Assembly (NCBI GenBank): GCA_022706785.1
Contig: JAKJBW010000004.1
Location: forward strand, 1 to 64,000
From: Bacillota bacterium
GTDB lineage: Bacteria > Bacillota > Clostridia > UBA1381 > UMGS1253
Reading direction: 5' to 3'
DNA length: 64,000 nucleotides
The notes beneath the pieces were generated by a model. That model searched no databases. It worked only from the letters and a program-made list of their open reading frames with translations, and had not been told where the DNA came from. This document shows positions 54,250-63,764 of the stretch, in pieces. Positions within the stretch are counted from its first letter, which is position 1; each line of letters opens with the position of its first letter. The position numbers and the translations under genes were made by a program.

Positions 54250-56262
54250 TTATCGCCCAGATGTGCCTCCCGAGCGGCCGGCGCTTCCGCTGCCGCCTGT
54301 GGAATATCGCATAGTGCCGCCGCCTGCCGGCGCACCCATACCGCCCATGCCGCCGCCGGGACCCATCATAATATTAGTGGAGGTGCTTGTGCTTGAGGCG
54401 GTGGAAACATAAATCACTTCGCCCTCGTTAAGGCCGCTTATAATCTCTGTTTCATCCTCACTGCTGATACCTACGACCACCTCACGGCGTTCGGCCGCCG
54501 CCAGTGTGCCTGCCGAGCTGCTGTTCCTGCTGCCCGATGCACCGGGGGAGAGCAGTGAGGTCATGGGATTGCCGGAGCGGGCCGAAGCTCCCGACGGCCT
54601 GCGGGAAGCGCCCCCGCCCGAAGCGGCATTGCCGGAACCGGGGGTGTTGGAAGGTGATGCGCTTGTGGGCGGTGTGCCGCTGCGGCTGCCGCCGCCGGAT
54701 GCTGTTCCGGAAGGCTGAACAAGCACAACAGACTTGCCGTTTATTTTCTGTACGGCTTCAATAGGTACCTTAAGCACGCCCGTTTTGCTTTCCGCCACCA
54801 CACTGGCGTTGACATTCATGCCGATTTTAAGGTCACCGGGCGCGTCAATTGTCACCTCGACAGGATAGGTGGTAACGCCGTTTTGAGAAGTCCCCTCCTG
54901 CAAGACCTGCGTGATGATGCCCGAAAGGTCTACTTCCGGCAGCGCGTCTGCCGTCACCTTGACGGGCTGTCCGATCTTGATCTTTGCGATATCCAGTTCA
55001 TCCACATCCATGGTAAACTTCATTTTAGACATATCGGCAATGGTGGCAAGCACGGTTGAGGTTGTGGAATTGCCTACCGTATCCCCAGCTTTTGCATCCT
55101 TCTTTATGACCGTTCCTGTGATAGGGGATTTGATCTGATAATCCTCAAGCTGCTTTTGCTGTGACGCTAACGAAATCTGCAGGTCGCTGTAATCTAGATT
55201 GCTTTTTTCTATGGTGTTTAAAACGCTGTCATTGGTCAGTTCAAGTATTTTTTGACCTTTTTCTACCCAGTCGCCGTCTTTGACAAATACCGATTTAACC
55301 GTACCGGCAGTTTTGGCAGACAGGGTCTGATTTTCAGAAAGCGCAGCCGTTCCCGAGGCAGGGGAGAGCTGGCCGTCAATATTGGCCGTAAAAGTCATCC
55401 CTGCGCTGATGGCGCCCGGGTTTTCAAGCGTGATTTCTACGTTATATAAAACGCTGCCGTCTGATGAACGGACAGGCGCGTTGCTGATATTGCTGACCGT
55501 GCCGTATATATCGCTGGTCATGAAATCGGCGCTGGTGAGCTGAGCCGACTGGCCGACATAGATATACTTAAGCTGTGATTCGGAGAAGGGGATAGTAACA
55601 AGCAGGGTTTCATCGTTGGATAGTTCGCCCAGCTTTGCGTTTGCCGAAAGCTCGTCTCCGGCCTTTGCCGAAAAGCCGCTGAGCCTGCCCGAAGCAGGAG
55701 CGTATACTGTCCAGTCTTTCATGGCGTTGTAGTTTGACCGGTTGGATATCTCGGCTTTTTTGATAGAGTTGACGGCTTTGTCTATACTCAGCCTGAGGTC
55801 TTCATCGTCGAACGAATATAAAAGATCATCTTTATTGACAACGTCACCCTCTTCAAAGGGCGCGGACAAAATACTGCCCTTGACCATCGGCACGATATCG
55901 TACTTCGCCATGGGCTCCATAACGCCGCTTCCGGTAATGGTCACAGCAATATCGCCTCGCGTCACCATCGAAGTCTGCTGGGTAGCGCTCGCAGTCCGGA
56001 GCGCGTTTCTGGCGGCAAACCAATTCCATGTGCCCAGAGAAACAACAGCAATCACAAGAATAATCAAAGTGATCGTAACAGGCTTTTTCCACTTTGTTTT
56101 GCGTTTTAACCTGGTCGAAAGCCCGGGCGGAACAACGGCAGACAGAAGCTTGCGTGCAGACGGCTTTTCTTTGTCGTTTTCCTCCTCATCCGCTACATTG
56201 GGCATGTCCGGCTCCTCTGCTGTTATTTGAGGGCTGTTTTGTTCAAGATCCTTTTTACTCAA
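54250..56262 (-). CDS. HlyD/RND-type periplasmic adaptor (YknX-like) with low-complexity insert
   Basis: The 670-residue adaptor has an N-terminal cytoplasmic segment, one membrane helix (VTITLIILVIAVVSLGTWNW, near residue 70), biotinyl-lipoyl and coiled-coil regions (VYAPASGRLSGFSAKAGDEL, QIKSPITGTVIKKDAKAGDT) and beta-barrel parts. Unlike most adaptors it has a second lipoyl-like half and a Gly/Ser/Pro-rich insert of about 80 residues, followed by EVVVGISSEDETEIISGLNE and a Gly-rich tail. The start is TTG 56262 with GGAGGAG seven bases upstream; a five-codon ORF beginning at ATG 56268 overlaps this start in another frame. Confidence 0.9.
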   Translation of the reverse strand: MSKKDLEQNSPQITAEEPDMPNVADEEENDKEKPSARKLLSAVVPPGLSTRLKRKTKWKKPVTITLIILVIAVVSLGTWNWFAARNALRTASATQQTSMVTRGDIAVTITGSGVMEPMAKYDIVPMVKGSILSAPFEEGDVVNKDDLLYSFDDEDLRLSIDKAVNSIKKAEISNRSNYNAMKDWTVYAPASGRLSGFSAKAGDELSANAKLGELSNDETLLVTIPFSESQLKYIYVGQSAQLTSADFMTSDIYGTVSNISNAPVRSSDGSVLYNVEITLENPGAISAGMTFTANIDGQLSPASGTAALSENQTLSAKTAGTVKSVFVKDGDWVEKGQKILELTNDSVLNTIEKSNLDYSDLQISLASQQKQLEDYQIKSPITGTVIKKDAKAGDTVGNSTTSTVLATIADMSKMKFTMDVDELDIAKIKIGQPVKVTADALPEVDLSGIITQVLQEGTSQNGVTTYPVEVTIDAPGDLKIGMNVNASVVAESKTGVLKVPIEAVQKINGKSVVLVQPSGTASGGGSRSGTPPTSASPSNTPGSGNAASGGGASRRPSGASARSGNPMTSLLSPGASGSRNSSSAGTLAAAERREVVVGISSEDETEIISGLNEGEVIYVSTASSTSTSTNIMMGPGGGMGGMGAPAGGGTMRYSTGGSGSAGRSGGTSGR

Positions 56263-56414
56263 GACTCATCTCCTCCATCCATAACAATGCAATGCGTATG
56301 TAAAATCAATTTTATCATACACCTAAGTTATAAACGTGCCATGAACATTTTGTGAATAATCCGTTAAAACATATCAATTTTCATGCAAAGCTCTGTCGGT
56401 GTTCGGCTGGTTTA

Positions 56415-56444
56415 ATTATAGCATATGGTTTGATTTGATAGCAA
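56415..56444 (-). promoter_or_regulatory. Promoter of the exporter operon
   Basis: Minus-strand -35 TTGCTA (56444-56439), 18-nt spacer, -10 TATAAT (56420-56415) preceded by TGC (extended -10). The leader to the adaptor start is about 145 bases. Confidence 0.7.
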
Positions 56445-56478
56445 TCTTTTGCTTTTGCTAAATTTGACCTGAAAAACA

Positions 56479-56517
56479 AAAAAGAGCAGGGGGGAAGTCT
56501 GTCTTCCCGCCTGCTCC
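56479..56517 (-). terminator. Intrinsic terminator of the DtxR-family gene
   Basis: Minus-strand GAGCAGGCGGGAAG (56517-56504) pairs with CTTCCCCCCTGCTC (56498-56485), one mismatch, followed by TTTTTT (56484-56479). Confidence 0.82.
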
Positions 56518-56528
56518 AGGGGATTATT

Positions 56529-57017
56529 TTATTTTACCTTTTGCCTTTTTACCTTATAATTTTTAAATCTCTGATATATTTCGGGATTGGCGTGAAAAAA
56601 CCTTAACAGGTGCTCAATACTGGAGACGGTATTTTTGCTTACCATATGTTCCACCATTTCTGTTTCGGCAAAAATATCGTTAGGGCTTTCGTGTGAGATC
56701 ATTTCAAAGAAATGCTTCATGACGTCGTGCCTGTGCAGCAAATAGGCGCCCGCTTTTTCACCTTCCTCCGTCAATTTTATGATACCGTATTTCTCATAGT
56801 CAACAAGGCCTGCCTTTGAAAGCTTTGCAAGCGTCTTTGACACCGAGGATGGCCTGACATTCAAATCCGCCGCCAGTTCATTGACCCTAATGTGGCCGTT
56901 GTCACGTATGGCTCTGCAGATCATTTCCAAATAATCCTCCAGGCTTGGCGTCAGTACATTTTTATTTTTGTCTAAAAGCTGATACCCTCTTGCCGTATAA
57001 AACTTTTCATCATTCAT
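56529..57017 (-). CDS. DtxR/MntR-family metal-dependent regulator
   Basis: The 162-residue protein has an N-terminal winged helix (SLEDYLEMICRAIRDNGHIR, then VNELAADLNVRPSSVSKTLA and GLVDYEKYGIIKLTEEGE), followed by the dimerisation domain with metal-ligand residues (LLHRHDVMKHFFE and AETEMVEHMVS). It binds Fe2+ or Mn2+ and represses uptake genes when metal is plentiful. ATG 57017 follows AAAGGATGG. It is divergent from feoAB, so Fe2+ control of Feo is the simplest reading; Mn2+ control cannot be excluded. It has no C-terminal SH3 domain, unlike DtxR itself. Confidence 0.9.
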   Translation of the reverse strand: MNDEKFYTARGYQLLDKNKNVLTPSLEDYLEMICRAIRDNGHIRVNELAADLNVRPSSVSKTLAKLSKAGLVDYEKYGIIKLTEEGEKAGAYLLHRHDVMKHFFEMISHESPNDIFAETEMVEHMVSKNTVSSIEHLLRFFHANPEIYQRFKNYKVKRQKVK

Positions 57018-57030
57018 GCGCACACCATCC

Positions 57031-57108
57031 TTTAAAGGTAAACCTAAACAATTCATTATATGCGTAACCAAGGCGGTATATGGCACATATAATTAGTTTA
57101 GGGAAACT
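57031..57108. promoter_or_regulatory. Regulator-feoA intergenic region with two candidate operators
   Basis: Two dyads are visible: AGGTAAACCT (57036-57045) inside TTTAAAGGTAAACCTAAA, and AGTTT-AGGG-AAACT (57095-57108). A -10 box TATAAT at 57088-57093 for feoA precedes the second dyad. Both resemble binding sites of DtxR-family repressors in half-site sequence, but the match is loose. Confidence 0.4.
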
Positions 57109-57145
57109 TTTTGACCCCTAATATATTGATATGGAGCTAAAGCAA

Positions 57146-57394
57146 ATGGATAATAACGTATCTACACTCGATTGTCTGCCGATAGGAAGGCAGGGCAGGA
57201 TCATGTCGTTAATGTCGACGGGCAGCCAAAAACGCCGCATGCTGGACTTGGGGCTTGTGGCAGGAACGACTGTTGAGGCTTTACATAAGAGTCCGTCGGG
57301 AGATCCGGTTGCCTATTTTATCAGGGGAGCGGTCATCGCGCTTAGAAGCGAGGACGCGCAAAAAATCAGGATAAAATATACTTTGCCGCAATGA
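57146..57394 (+). CDS. feoA: FeoA ferrous iron transport protein
   Basis: The 82-residue SH3-like protein has GRQGRIMSLMSTGSQKRRML, DLGLVAGTTVEALHKSPSGD and PVAYFIRGAVIALRSEDAQK, the FeoA pattern. It helps FeoB work in the membrane. ATG 57146 is chosen since GGAG stands nine bases before it and the ATG at 57131 has no binding site. The 79-base gap to feoB includes a GGGGCATTC/GAATGCCCC hairpin (57409-57417 with 57439-57447). Confidence 0.92.
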   Translation: MDNNVSTLDCLPIGRQGRIMSLMSTGSQKRRMLDLGLVAGTTVEALHKSPSGDPVAYFIRGAVIALRSEDAQKIRIKYTLPQ

Positions 57395-57473
57395 TACGGC
57401 ATAAAAAGGGGGCATTCTGCGAAATAATGCTGTTCATGGAATGCCCCTGTTCATTATGAGGGGGACGGGAACT

Positions 57474-59630
57474 ATGCGGTTTTTCAAATGGTCTGCCGGT
57501 GAGGCAGCCAAAATCAATGCGTCAAAACCTACGATGCGCGCGCAGAATGCCAAAGTTATTGCGCTGGCAGGCAATCCCAACGTAGGCAAGAGCACGGTTT
57601 TCAACGCGCTGACAGGAATGAATCAGCATACGGGAAACTGGGCTGGCAAAACGGTTGCCAATGCGCAGGGAATGTATACATATCGCAATGAAGATTTTGT
57701 CGTGGTGGATATGCCCGGAACATATTCCTTGTTGTCCAATTCTGTGGAGGAGGAGATTGCCCGGGACTTTATTTGTTTTGCAAATCCTGATTTGACGGTT
57801 GTTGTCGTTGATGCCACATGCCTTGAGCGAAACCTTAATCTGGTGCTTCAAATCCTTGAAATTACAGGCCGGGTGGTGGTATGCGTCAATCTGATGGATG
57901 AAGCGGAAAAAAAGCATATACAGATTGATTTGGATAGGCTGTCCGGCTTGCTTGGCGTTCCGGTTGTGGGCACAAGCGCACGCGCAAAACAGGGTATAGA
58001 CGACCTGAGCGAGCAAATTTACCGCTCAGCGTTTAAAGCAGAGGAAACAGAAAGGTTTGAACTCAAATACAGCGCAATCATTGAAGACGCTATAGCGATA
58101 CTGTACCCTTCAGTCAGCGAAATAACAGACAAAACAGACCCAAGGTGGGTCAGTATAAAGCTGTTGGATTCAGACGATACGCTAAGCCGGTCACTTGATG
58201 CGCACCTGGGGTTTGACATCACCGCAGATGCTGCGATGCAGGCAAAAATGCAACAGGCACGCCAGCTACTTTTGGCGGCGGGCCTTGAGACGGAGAGCCT
58301 GCGCGATACGATGGTATCGCAGATTGTGGCGACAGCAGAAGAGATTTATGGCGAGTGTGTGACGGCGCAGCGTGCGTCCTGCCATGCGCGCGACAGGATG
58401 CTGGACAGGATTTTTACAGCCAGGCTGACAGGAATCCCCATCATGCTTCTTTTTATGGGTATTATTTTCTGGCTTACGGTTACCGGTGCGAATTATCCGT
58501 CCTCGCTTTTGGCGGACGGACTGTTTTGGATAGAGGCAAAGCTTTATATTTTGTTTGAATGGCTGGGTGCGCCGTGGTGGGTGACGGGGCTTTTTGTTTC
58601 CGGCATGTACCGCACGCTTGCGTGGGTCGTGTCGGTGATGCTGCCGCCCATGGCGATCTTTTTTCCGCTTTTCACGCTGCTTGAAGACGCGGGCTATTTG
58701 CCGCGCATAGCGTTTAACATGGATAAATTTTTTAAAAAAGCCTGCGCTCACGGCAAACAGGCGCTCACCATGTGCATGGGGTTTGGCTGCAACGCTTGCG
58801 GCGTTGTTGGCTGCCGCATTATCGACTCTCCGCGCGAGCGGCTTATTGCCATGCTCACCAACAATTTTGTGCCGTGCAATGGCCGGTTTCCCACGCTAAT
58901 CGCAATTATTACCATGTTTTTTTCGGGAACGGTTTCCAATATGATATTAAAATCTACAGTGTCAACGCTCATGCTTACTGCGGTTGTGGTGCTGGGCGTG
59001 GTCATGACACTGCTGATTTCAAAGCTGTTGTCAAAAACCATATTAAAAGGACTGCCGTCTTCCTTTGCGCTTGAGCTGCCGCCATACCGCAGGCCGCAGG
59101 TAGGTAAAGTTATTGTACGTTCGGTGATGGACCGCACATTGTATGTGCTTGGGCGCGCGGTGTGCGCGGCTGCCCCGGCGGGGCTTGTGATTTGGCTTAT
59201 GTCAAATGTTACAGTAGCGGACGTAAGCCTTCTTTATTACTGTACAAATTTTCTCGATCCTTTTGCGAGGCTGCTCGGCCTTGACGGCGTGATTCTGATG
59301 GCGTTTATTTTGGGGTTTCCGGCCAATGAAATTGTGATGCCTATTATCATCATGAGTTATCTGTCGATGGGAAGTATGGCGGAATTTGATGATCTGAGCC
59401 AGCTGTTCGGACTGCTTTCGGAAAACGGCTGGACATGGATCACAGCCGTTTGCACCATGCTGTTTTCGCTGATGCATTTTCCGTGCGCCACCACCTGCTG
59501 GACAATAAAAAAAGAAACACAGAGCCTTAAGTGGACTGTGCTTGCTTTTGCGATCCCTACTGTGACAGGGATTGCGGTCTGTTTCATCGTTGCAAACCTG
59601 TGCCGTTTGGCAACGCTGTTTTTGAAATGA
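57474..59630 (+). CDS. feoB: FeoB ferrous iron transporter
   Basis: The 718-residue protein imports Fe2+. It has an N-terminal GTPase domain (GNPNVGKST for G1, DMPGTYSL for G3, NLMDEAEK for G4), a helical GDI region, and two gate-like membrane modules with GFGCNACGVVGCRIID and NNFVPCNGRFPTL, plus Cys-rich FPCATTCWT near the end. All are conserved in FeoB. The start at ATG 57474 follows GAGGGGG; ATG 57456 is an alternative. It shares a transcript with feoA, separated by a hairpin. Confidence 0.95.
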   Translation: MRFFKWSAGEAAKINASKPTMRAQNAKVIALAGNPNVGKSTVFNALTGMNQHTGNWAGKTVANAQGMYTYRNEDFVVVDMPGTYSLLSNSVEEEIARDFICFANPDLTVVVVDATCLERNLNLVLQILEITGRVVVCVNLMDEAEKKHIQIDLDRLSGLLGVPVVGTSARAKQGIDDLSEQIYRSAFKAEETERFELKYSAIIEDAIAILYPSVSEITDKTDPRWVSIKLLDSDDTLSRSLDAHLGFDITADAAMQAKMQQARQLLLAAGLETESLRDTMVSQIVATAEEIYGECVTAQRASCHARDRMLDRIFTARLTGIPIMLLFMGIIFWLTVTGANYPSSLLADGLFWIEAKLYILFEWLGAPWWVTGLFVSGMYRTLAWVVSVMLPPMAIFFPLFTLLEDAGYLPRIAFNMDKFFKKACAHGKQALTMCMGFGCNACGVVGCRIIDSPRERLIAMLTNNFVPCNGRFPTLIAIITMFFSGTVSNMILKSTVSTLMLTAVVVLGVVMTLLISKLLSKTILKGLPSSFALELPPYRRPQVGKVIVRSVMDRTLYVLGRAVCAAAPAGLVIWLMSNVTVADVSLLYYCTNFLDPFARLLGLDGVILMAFILGFPANEIVMPIIIMSYLSMGSMAEFDDLSQLFGLLSENGWTWITAVCTMLFSLMHFPCATTCWTIKKETQSLKWTVLAFAIPTVTGIAVCFIVANLCRLATLFLK

Positions 59631-59654
59631 TACGCTGCCCTGTTTGACTTTCAA

Positions 59655-60455
59655 TTAACTGCTTATGCCGAGAAGGCCGCATGCGTTATCATAAAAGATT
59701 TTTTTGCGCTGCGCATCCGAAAGCGGCAGGCGCATAAACCTGGCAAGCTCGCTTTTGTAATCGGCAAGAGGGTAGTCGGTGCCGAAAAGGATTTTATCAA
59801 CGCCATGCTTTTCGATGATGTGCATGGCTTTGCTCTCCGGCAGCTCAAAAAGCGTGCTTGACGTATCAAAATACAAATTTCTGCCCACCAAATACTGCTC
59901 GGCTTTATCCCACTCGAAAACGCCGCCCAGATGCGCGCCGATGGCTACCATATTGGGATACCGGTCCAAAATCCAGGCTAAGCGGCGGGGCGTTGTCAGG
60001 TCGCCACGCCGGTCGCCCATGTGAAACAGTACGGGAAGCCCAAGCGCTACAATCTCTTCATAGATAGGCAGCATCTTGGGCGTGTCGTAGCAGAAGCGCT
60101 GGAAGTCGCCGTGCAGCTTGATTCCCTTAAGGCCGAGCGCTTTGATGCGCCCCAGTTCTTTTTTATAGTCCGCATAATCCGGATGGATGCTGCCAAAGCC
60201 TATCACGAGGTCGGGATATTGGTGCGTAAGCCCGGCCAGATAATCGTTTACGTTTTCTACCTGAGACGGCTTGGTGGCCGTTGAAAGGGCGACGATTTTG
60301 CTGACATTGGCGGCCTTAGCCGTTTGCAAAAGCTGTGAAAAATACCCTTCGCTTGCAGGCTCCATATGGTAGTATTCCTTTAGGTTCAGTGTTGCTTTTT
60401 GCGCTATTTTATCCGGAAATGCGTGCGCATGAAAATCGATAATTTTGTAGTCCAT
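59655..60455 (-). CDS. Amidohydrolase-superfamily protein (TIM-barrel)
   Basis: The 266-residue protein has the N-terminal metal motif IIDFHAHAFPD, VIGFGSIHPDYAD, GIKLHGDFQRF, the GLPVLFHMGDRRGD segment with His, and KILFGTDYPLADYK near the C-terminus. This is the pattern of Amidohydro_2 (ACMSD-like) proteins, which hydrolyse or decarboxylate small ring compounds. The true substrate cannot be told. GAAGGGA precedes the ATG at 60455. It follows hemW by about 36 bases in the same direction and is convergent with feoB with no clear terminator between them. Confidence 0.87.
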   Translation of the reverse strand: MDYKIIDFHAHAFPDKIAQKATLNLKEYYHMEPASEGYFSQLLQTAKAANVSKIVALSTATKPSQVENVNDYLAGLTHQYPDLVIGFGSIHPDYADYKKELGRIKALGLKGIKLHGDFQRFCYDTPKMLPIYEEIVALGLPVLFHMGDRRGDLTTPRRLAWILDRYPNMVAIGAHLGGVFEWDKAEQYLVGRNLYFDTSSTLFELPESKAMHIIEKHGVDKILFGTDYPLADYKSELARFMRLPLSDAQRKKIFYDNACGLLGISS

Positions 60456-60491
60456 TTCAGTCTGTCCCTTCTTTGCCGCGGTTTCTTGTTT

Positions 60492-61613
60492 TTACACAAA
60501 ATCACATAAAATGCTGTTGCTCACACTAAAGCCCTGGTGCGTAAGATAAATACGCTCTCCGGCTGTTTTCAAAAAGCCCGTACGTATATGCCTGGCCAGC
60601 GCTTTGCCAAACAAATCACAAATGTCTTTCTCGAATCGCTGTTTAAAATCGTTAATGTCGATGCCGTCGCATAAACGTAGTCCCATAATGATAAATTCGC
60701 TGATTTTGTCCGACTCGGATAAAAGCGTTGTTTCCACTATGGGCAAGCAGCCTTCCGAAAGAGATTTGATATATTCACCTATATCACAGACATTGGCCCA
60801 TCGCCGCTCTCCGTCGTAGGAATGCGCGCCCGCGCCCAAGCCGGCATAGTCATCGCAATGCCAATATTTTAAATTGTGCCTACATTTGCGGTCTTCTTTT
60901 GCGAAGTTAGAAATTTCATATTGCCCATATCCGCTTGCGTCTAAGTAAGAAACAGCCAGGTCATACATTTGCCGCTCTGTGTCCTCATCGGGCAGGGAAA
61001 GCCTCTGCTTTTCATGCTGTTCATACAGCGGCGTGCCCGGCTCTAAGATCAGGCTGTATGCCGAAATATGTTCGGGAGCCAAATCGCAGACAGCTTTGAG
61101 CGTTTTTCCAAAGCTGCCAAGGCTTTGGGCGGGAAGGGCAAACATCACGTCAATATTGACATTCTCAAAACCCGCGCGACGGATCATATGATAGCTTTCT
61201 ATAGCGTCACAAGCGGTATGCAGCCGTCCGAGCGTTTTCAGCTCATCATCGTTCATAGACTGCACGCCCATGCTGATTCTATTGATCCCTGCCTCTTTAT
61301 ACGTTTGCAGCTTTTCTTGCGTCAGAGTGGCAGGATTGGCTTCAATGGTTATCTCGACGTCACCGGCAATACAAAACCTGTGTCCGCATGCCCATAATAC
61401 CTGGGCAATCAGGCTTTCGTCTATACAGGACGGTGTTCCGCCGCCGATAAATATGGTGTCAAGCTCTTGTGCTTTACACATATCTATTTCTTTAATCAAG
61501 GCGTCAATATAAGCTTTATGCAGCTGCGCTGAGCCACTTGCACATGAAAAAAAGTCGCAATAGGCGCATTTCCTTACGCAAAACGGGATATGGATATAAA
61601 GCCCTTTTGCCAT
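60492..61613 (-). CDS. hemW: HemW-type radical SAM protein (heme chaperone)
   Basis: The 373-residue protein begins MAKGLYIHIPFCVRKCAYCD with the radical SAM motif Cys12, Cys16, Cys19. IFIGGGTPSC, TIEANPATLTQEKL, NRISMGVQSMNDDEL and YSLILEPGTPLY are HemW family signatures. HemW resembles HemN but lacks coproporphyrinogen oxidase activity in tested cases and binds heme; the CxxxCxxC without a following fourth Cys-Cys extension fits HemW better than HemN. It lies 12 bases after lepA, the standard lepA-hemW order. GGAGGG precedes the ATG. Confidence 0.93.
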   Translation of the reverse strand: MAKGLYIHIPFCVRKCAYCDFFSCASGSAQLHKAYIDALIKEIDMCKAQELDTIFIGGGTPSCIDESLIAQVLWACGHRFCIAGDVEITIEANPATLTQEKLQTYKEAGINRISMGVQSMNDDELKTLGRLHTACDAIESYHMIRRAGFENVNIDVMFALPAQSLGSFGKTLKAVCDLAPEHISAYSLILEPGTPLYEQHEKQRLSLPDEDTERQMYDLAVSYLDASGYGQYEISNFAKEDRKCRHNLKYWHCDDYAGLGAGAHSYDGERRWANVCDIGEYIKSLSEGCLPIVETTLLSESDKISEFIIMGLRLCDGIDINDFKQRFEKDICDLFGKALARHIRTGFLKTAGERIYLTHQGFSVSNSILCDFV

Positions 61614-61625
61614 ATCTGCCCTCCG

Positions 61626-63431
61626 TTATTCGTCCAGCTTCAGCACCGACATAAATGCTTCCTGCGGCACCTCTACGCTGCCTACCTGACGCATACGTTT
61701 TTTACCTTCCTTTTGCTTCTCCAGCAGCTTCTTCTTTCTGGTGATATCGCCGCCGTAGCACTTGGCAAGCACGTCCTTGCGCATGGCCTTCACCGTTTCG
61801 CGCGCAATGATCTTACCGCCTATCGCCGCCTGAATGGGAACCTCAAACATCTGACGGGGAATGGCATCCTTGAGCTTTTCGGCAATACGCCTGCCTCTGG
61901 CGTATGCTTTTTCCTTATGCACAATAAAGGAAAGCGCGTCCACAATGTCGCCGTTTAGCAGCATGTCCATTTTCACCAGGTCGGCCTTCTTATAGCCTGT
62001 CAGTTCATAGTCAAACGACGCATAGCCGCGCGTGCGCGACTTGAGCGCATCAAAAAAGTCGTAGATGATTTCGTTTAGCGGCAGTTCATAGTGAAGCTGC
62101 ACTCTGTCCGCATCAATGTACTGCATGTCTTTGTAAGTCCCGCGCCTGTCCTGGCAAAGTTCCATAATGCTGCCCACATAATCCTTGGGTGTCATGATAT
62201 TGGCGGAAACAATGGGCTCCTCCATGTAGTCAATGTGGTCTGCGGAAGGGAGGTTGGTCGGGTTGTCGATATCCAGCATCTCGCCGTTGGTTTTTCTGAC
62301 CTTATACACGACGCTGGGCGCTGTGGTGACAAGGTCCAGGTTATATTCGCGTTCCAGGCGCTCCTGAATGATCTCCATATGCAAAAGGCCTAAAAAGCCG
62401 CACCGAAAACCAAAGCCCAGCGCAATTGAGGTTTCCGGCTCAAATATCAGCGACGCATCGTTTAGCTGCAGCTTTAAAAGCGCGTCGCGCAGGTCGTTGT
62501 ATTTTGCGCCGTCGGCAGGATAAATGCCCGAAAATACCATGGGCTGCACCTCGCGGTAGCCTCTAAGCGGCTCAGATGCAGGGGTGTCCTCTGTTGTGAC
62601 AGTGTCGCCCACGCGGGTATCGCGCATGGACTTGATGCTTGCGGCAATGTAGCCCACCTCTCCGGCGGACAGCTCGTCTGCCGCGACCATGCCCATTGGC
62701 TTTAAATAGCCTACCTCCACAACCTCATAGCTGGCGCCTGTCGCCATCATACGAATGGTCTGCCCGACCACCAGCCTGCCTTCCTTGATACGCACATATA
62801 CAATAACGCCGCGGTAGCTGTCGTAGTAGGAATCAAAAATCAGTGCGCGCAAAGGGAGATCGCAATCGCCTTTGGGCGCGGGAATTTTGGCTACGATTGT
62901 CTCAAGCACAGCATCGATATTAATATCGTTTTTTGCCGAAATCAAAGGCGCGTCATGCGCGTCAAGGCCTATCACATCTTCAATTTCTTCCTTTACCATA
63001 TCGGGATGCGCGGCGGGCAGGTCGATCTTGTTGATGACAGGCACAACCTCCAAGTCGTGTTCAATAGCAAGATAGGTGTTTGCCAAAGTCTGCGCCTCGA
63101 TGCCCTGTGACGCGTCCACGACCAGAACAGCGCCTTCGCAGGCGGCAAGGCTTCTGGACACCTCATAGTTGAAATCAACATGGCCCGGCGTGTCGATCAG
63201 ATTTAAAACATAGTCATTCCCGTCGTTTGCCTTGTAATTAAGGCGTACGGCGCGTGCTTTGATGGTAATGCCGCGCTCACGCTCCAGCTCCATATTGTCT
63301 AAAAGCTGGCTTTCCATATCGCGGGCGTTCACCTCACCGGTATGCTCCAAAAGCCTGTCCGCCAAGGTGGACTTGCCGTGATCTATATGCGCGATAATAG
63401 AAAAATTCCGCATAAATTCCTGTTTGGACAT
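61626..63431 (-). CDS. lepA: Elongation factor 4 (LepA)
   Basis: The 601-residue GTPase binds ribosomes and affects initiation or elongation under some conditions. [20 protein letters not shown] (G1), [18 protein letters not shown] (G2), [20 protein letters not shown] (G3) and [10 protein letters not shown] (G4) are intact. The LepA-specific C-terminal domain has [20 protein letters not shown] and [26 protein letters not shown] precedes the ATG at 63431. Confidence 0.97.
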   Translation of the reverse strand: MSKQEFMRNFSIIAHIDHGKSTLADRLLEHTGEVNARDMESQLLDNMELERERGITIKARAVRLNYKANDGNDYVLNLIDTPGHVDFNYEVSRSLAACEGAVLVVDASQGIEAQTLANTYLAIEHDLEVVPVINKIDLPAAHPDMVKEEIEDVIGLDAHDAPLISAKNDINIDAVLETIVAKIPAPKGDCDLPLRALIFDSYYDSYRGVIVYVRIKEGRLVVGQTIRMMATGASYEVVEVGYLKPMGMVAADELSAGEVGYIAASIKSMRDTRVGDTVTTEDTPASEPLRGYREVQPMVFSGIYPADGAKYNDLRDALLKLQLNDASLIFEPETSIALGFGFRCGFLGLLHMEIIQERLEREYNLDLVTTAPSVVYKVRKTNGEMLDIDNPTNLPSADHIDYMEEPIVSANIMTPKDYVGSIMELCQDRRGTYKDMQYIDADRVQLHYELPLNEIIYDFFDALKSRTRGYASFDYELTGYKKADLVKMDMLLNGDIVDALSFIVHKEKAYARGRRIAEKLKDAIPRQMFEVPIQAAIGGKIIARETVKAMRKDVLAKCYGGDITRKKKLLEKQKEGKKRMRQVGSVEVPQEAFMSVLKLDE

Positions 63432-63501
63432 AAATATCCTCCTGCAAAGAATGCCTGATTAAATGGACATCCCTGTATAATCCCATACAAAATTCTCAAT
63501 A

Positions 63502-63530
63502 ATTATAACACAGCCGTGCGCGCTTGTCAG
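63502..63530 (-). promoter_or_regulatory. Promoter of lepA-hemW
   Basis: Minus-strand -35 CTGACA (63530-63525), 17-nt spacer, -10 TATAAT (63507-63502). Confidence 0.72.
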
Positions 63531-63598
63531 CCTTTTTGTTTGTGTACAGTCAGATTTTTTATTAAAAAATTTTCTTTGTGCGCGGGTGGTAAAATAAT

Positions 63599-63627
63599 TT
63601 ACAACAGCCTGCCACAGGTGGTATAAT
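63599..63627 (+). promoter_or_regulatory. Promoter of uvrC
   Basis: -35 TTACAA (63599-63604), 17-nt spacer, -10 TATAAT (63622-63627). The leader of about 130 bases to 63764 shows no gene or clear structure. Confidence 0.68.
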
Positions 63628-63764
63628 GCGGTATACGATATATTTTGATATGTGTTTTTGATTAAAACAAGACCAGTCCTGCCATAGACTCAGACAGAAG
63701 CAAGCCTTCTTGTGTGTACCCATGGCGCAGGTGAGAGGAAAACAAAACAATACAGGTGTATGCG

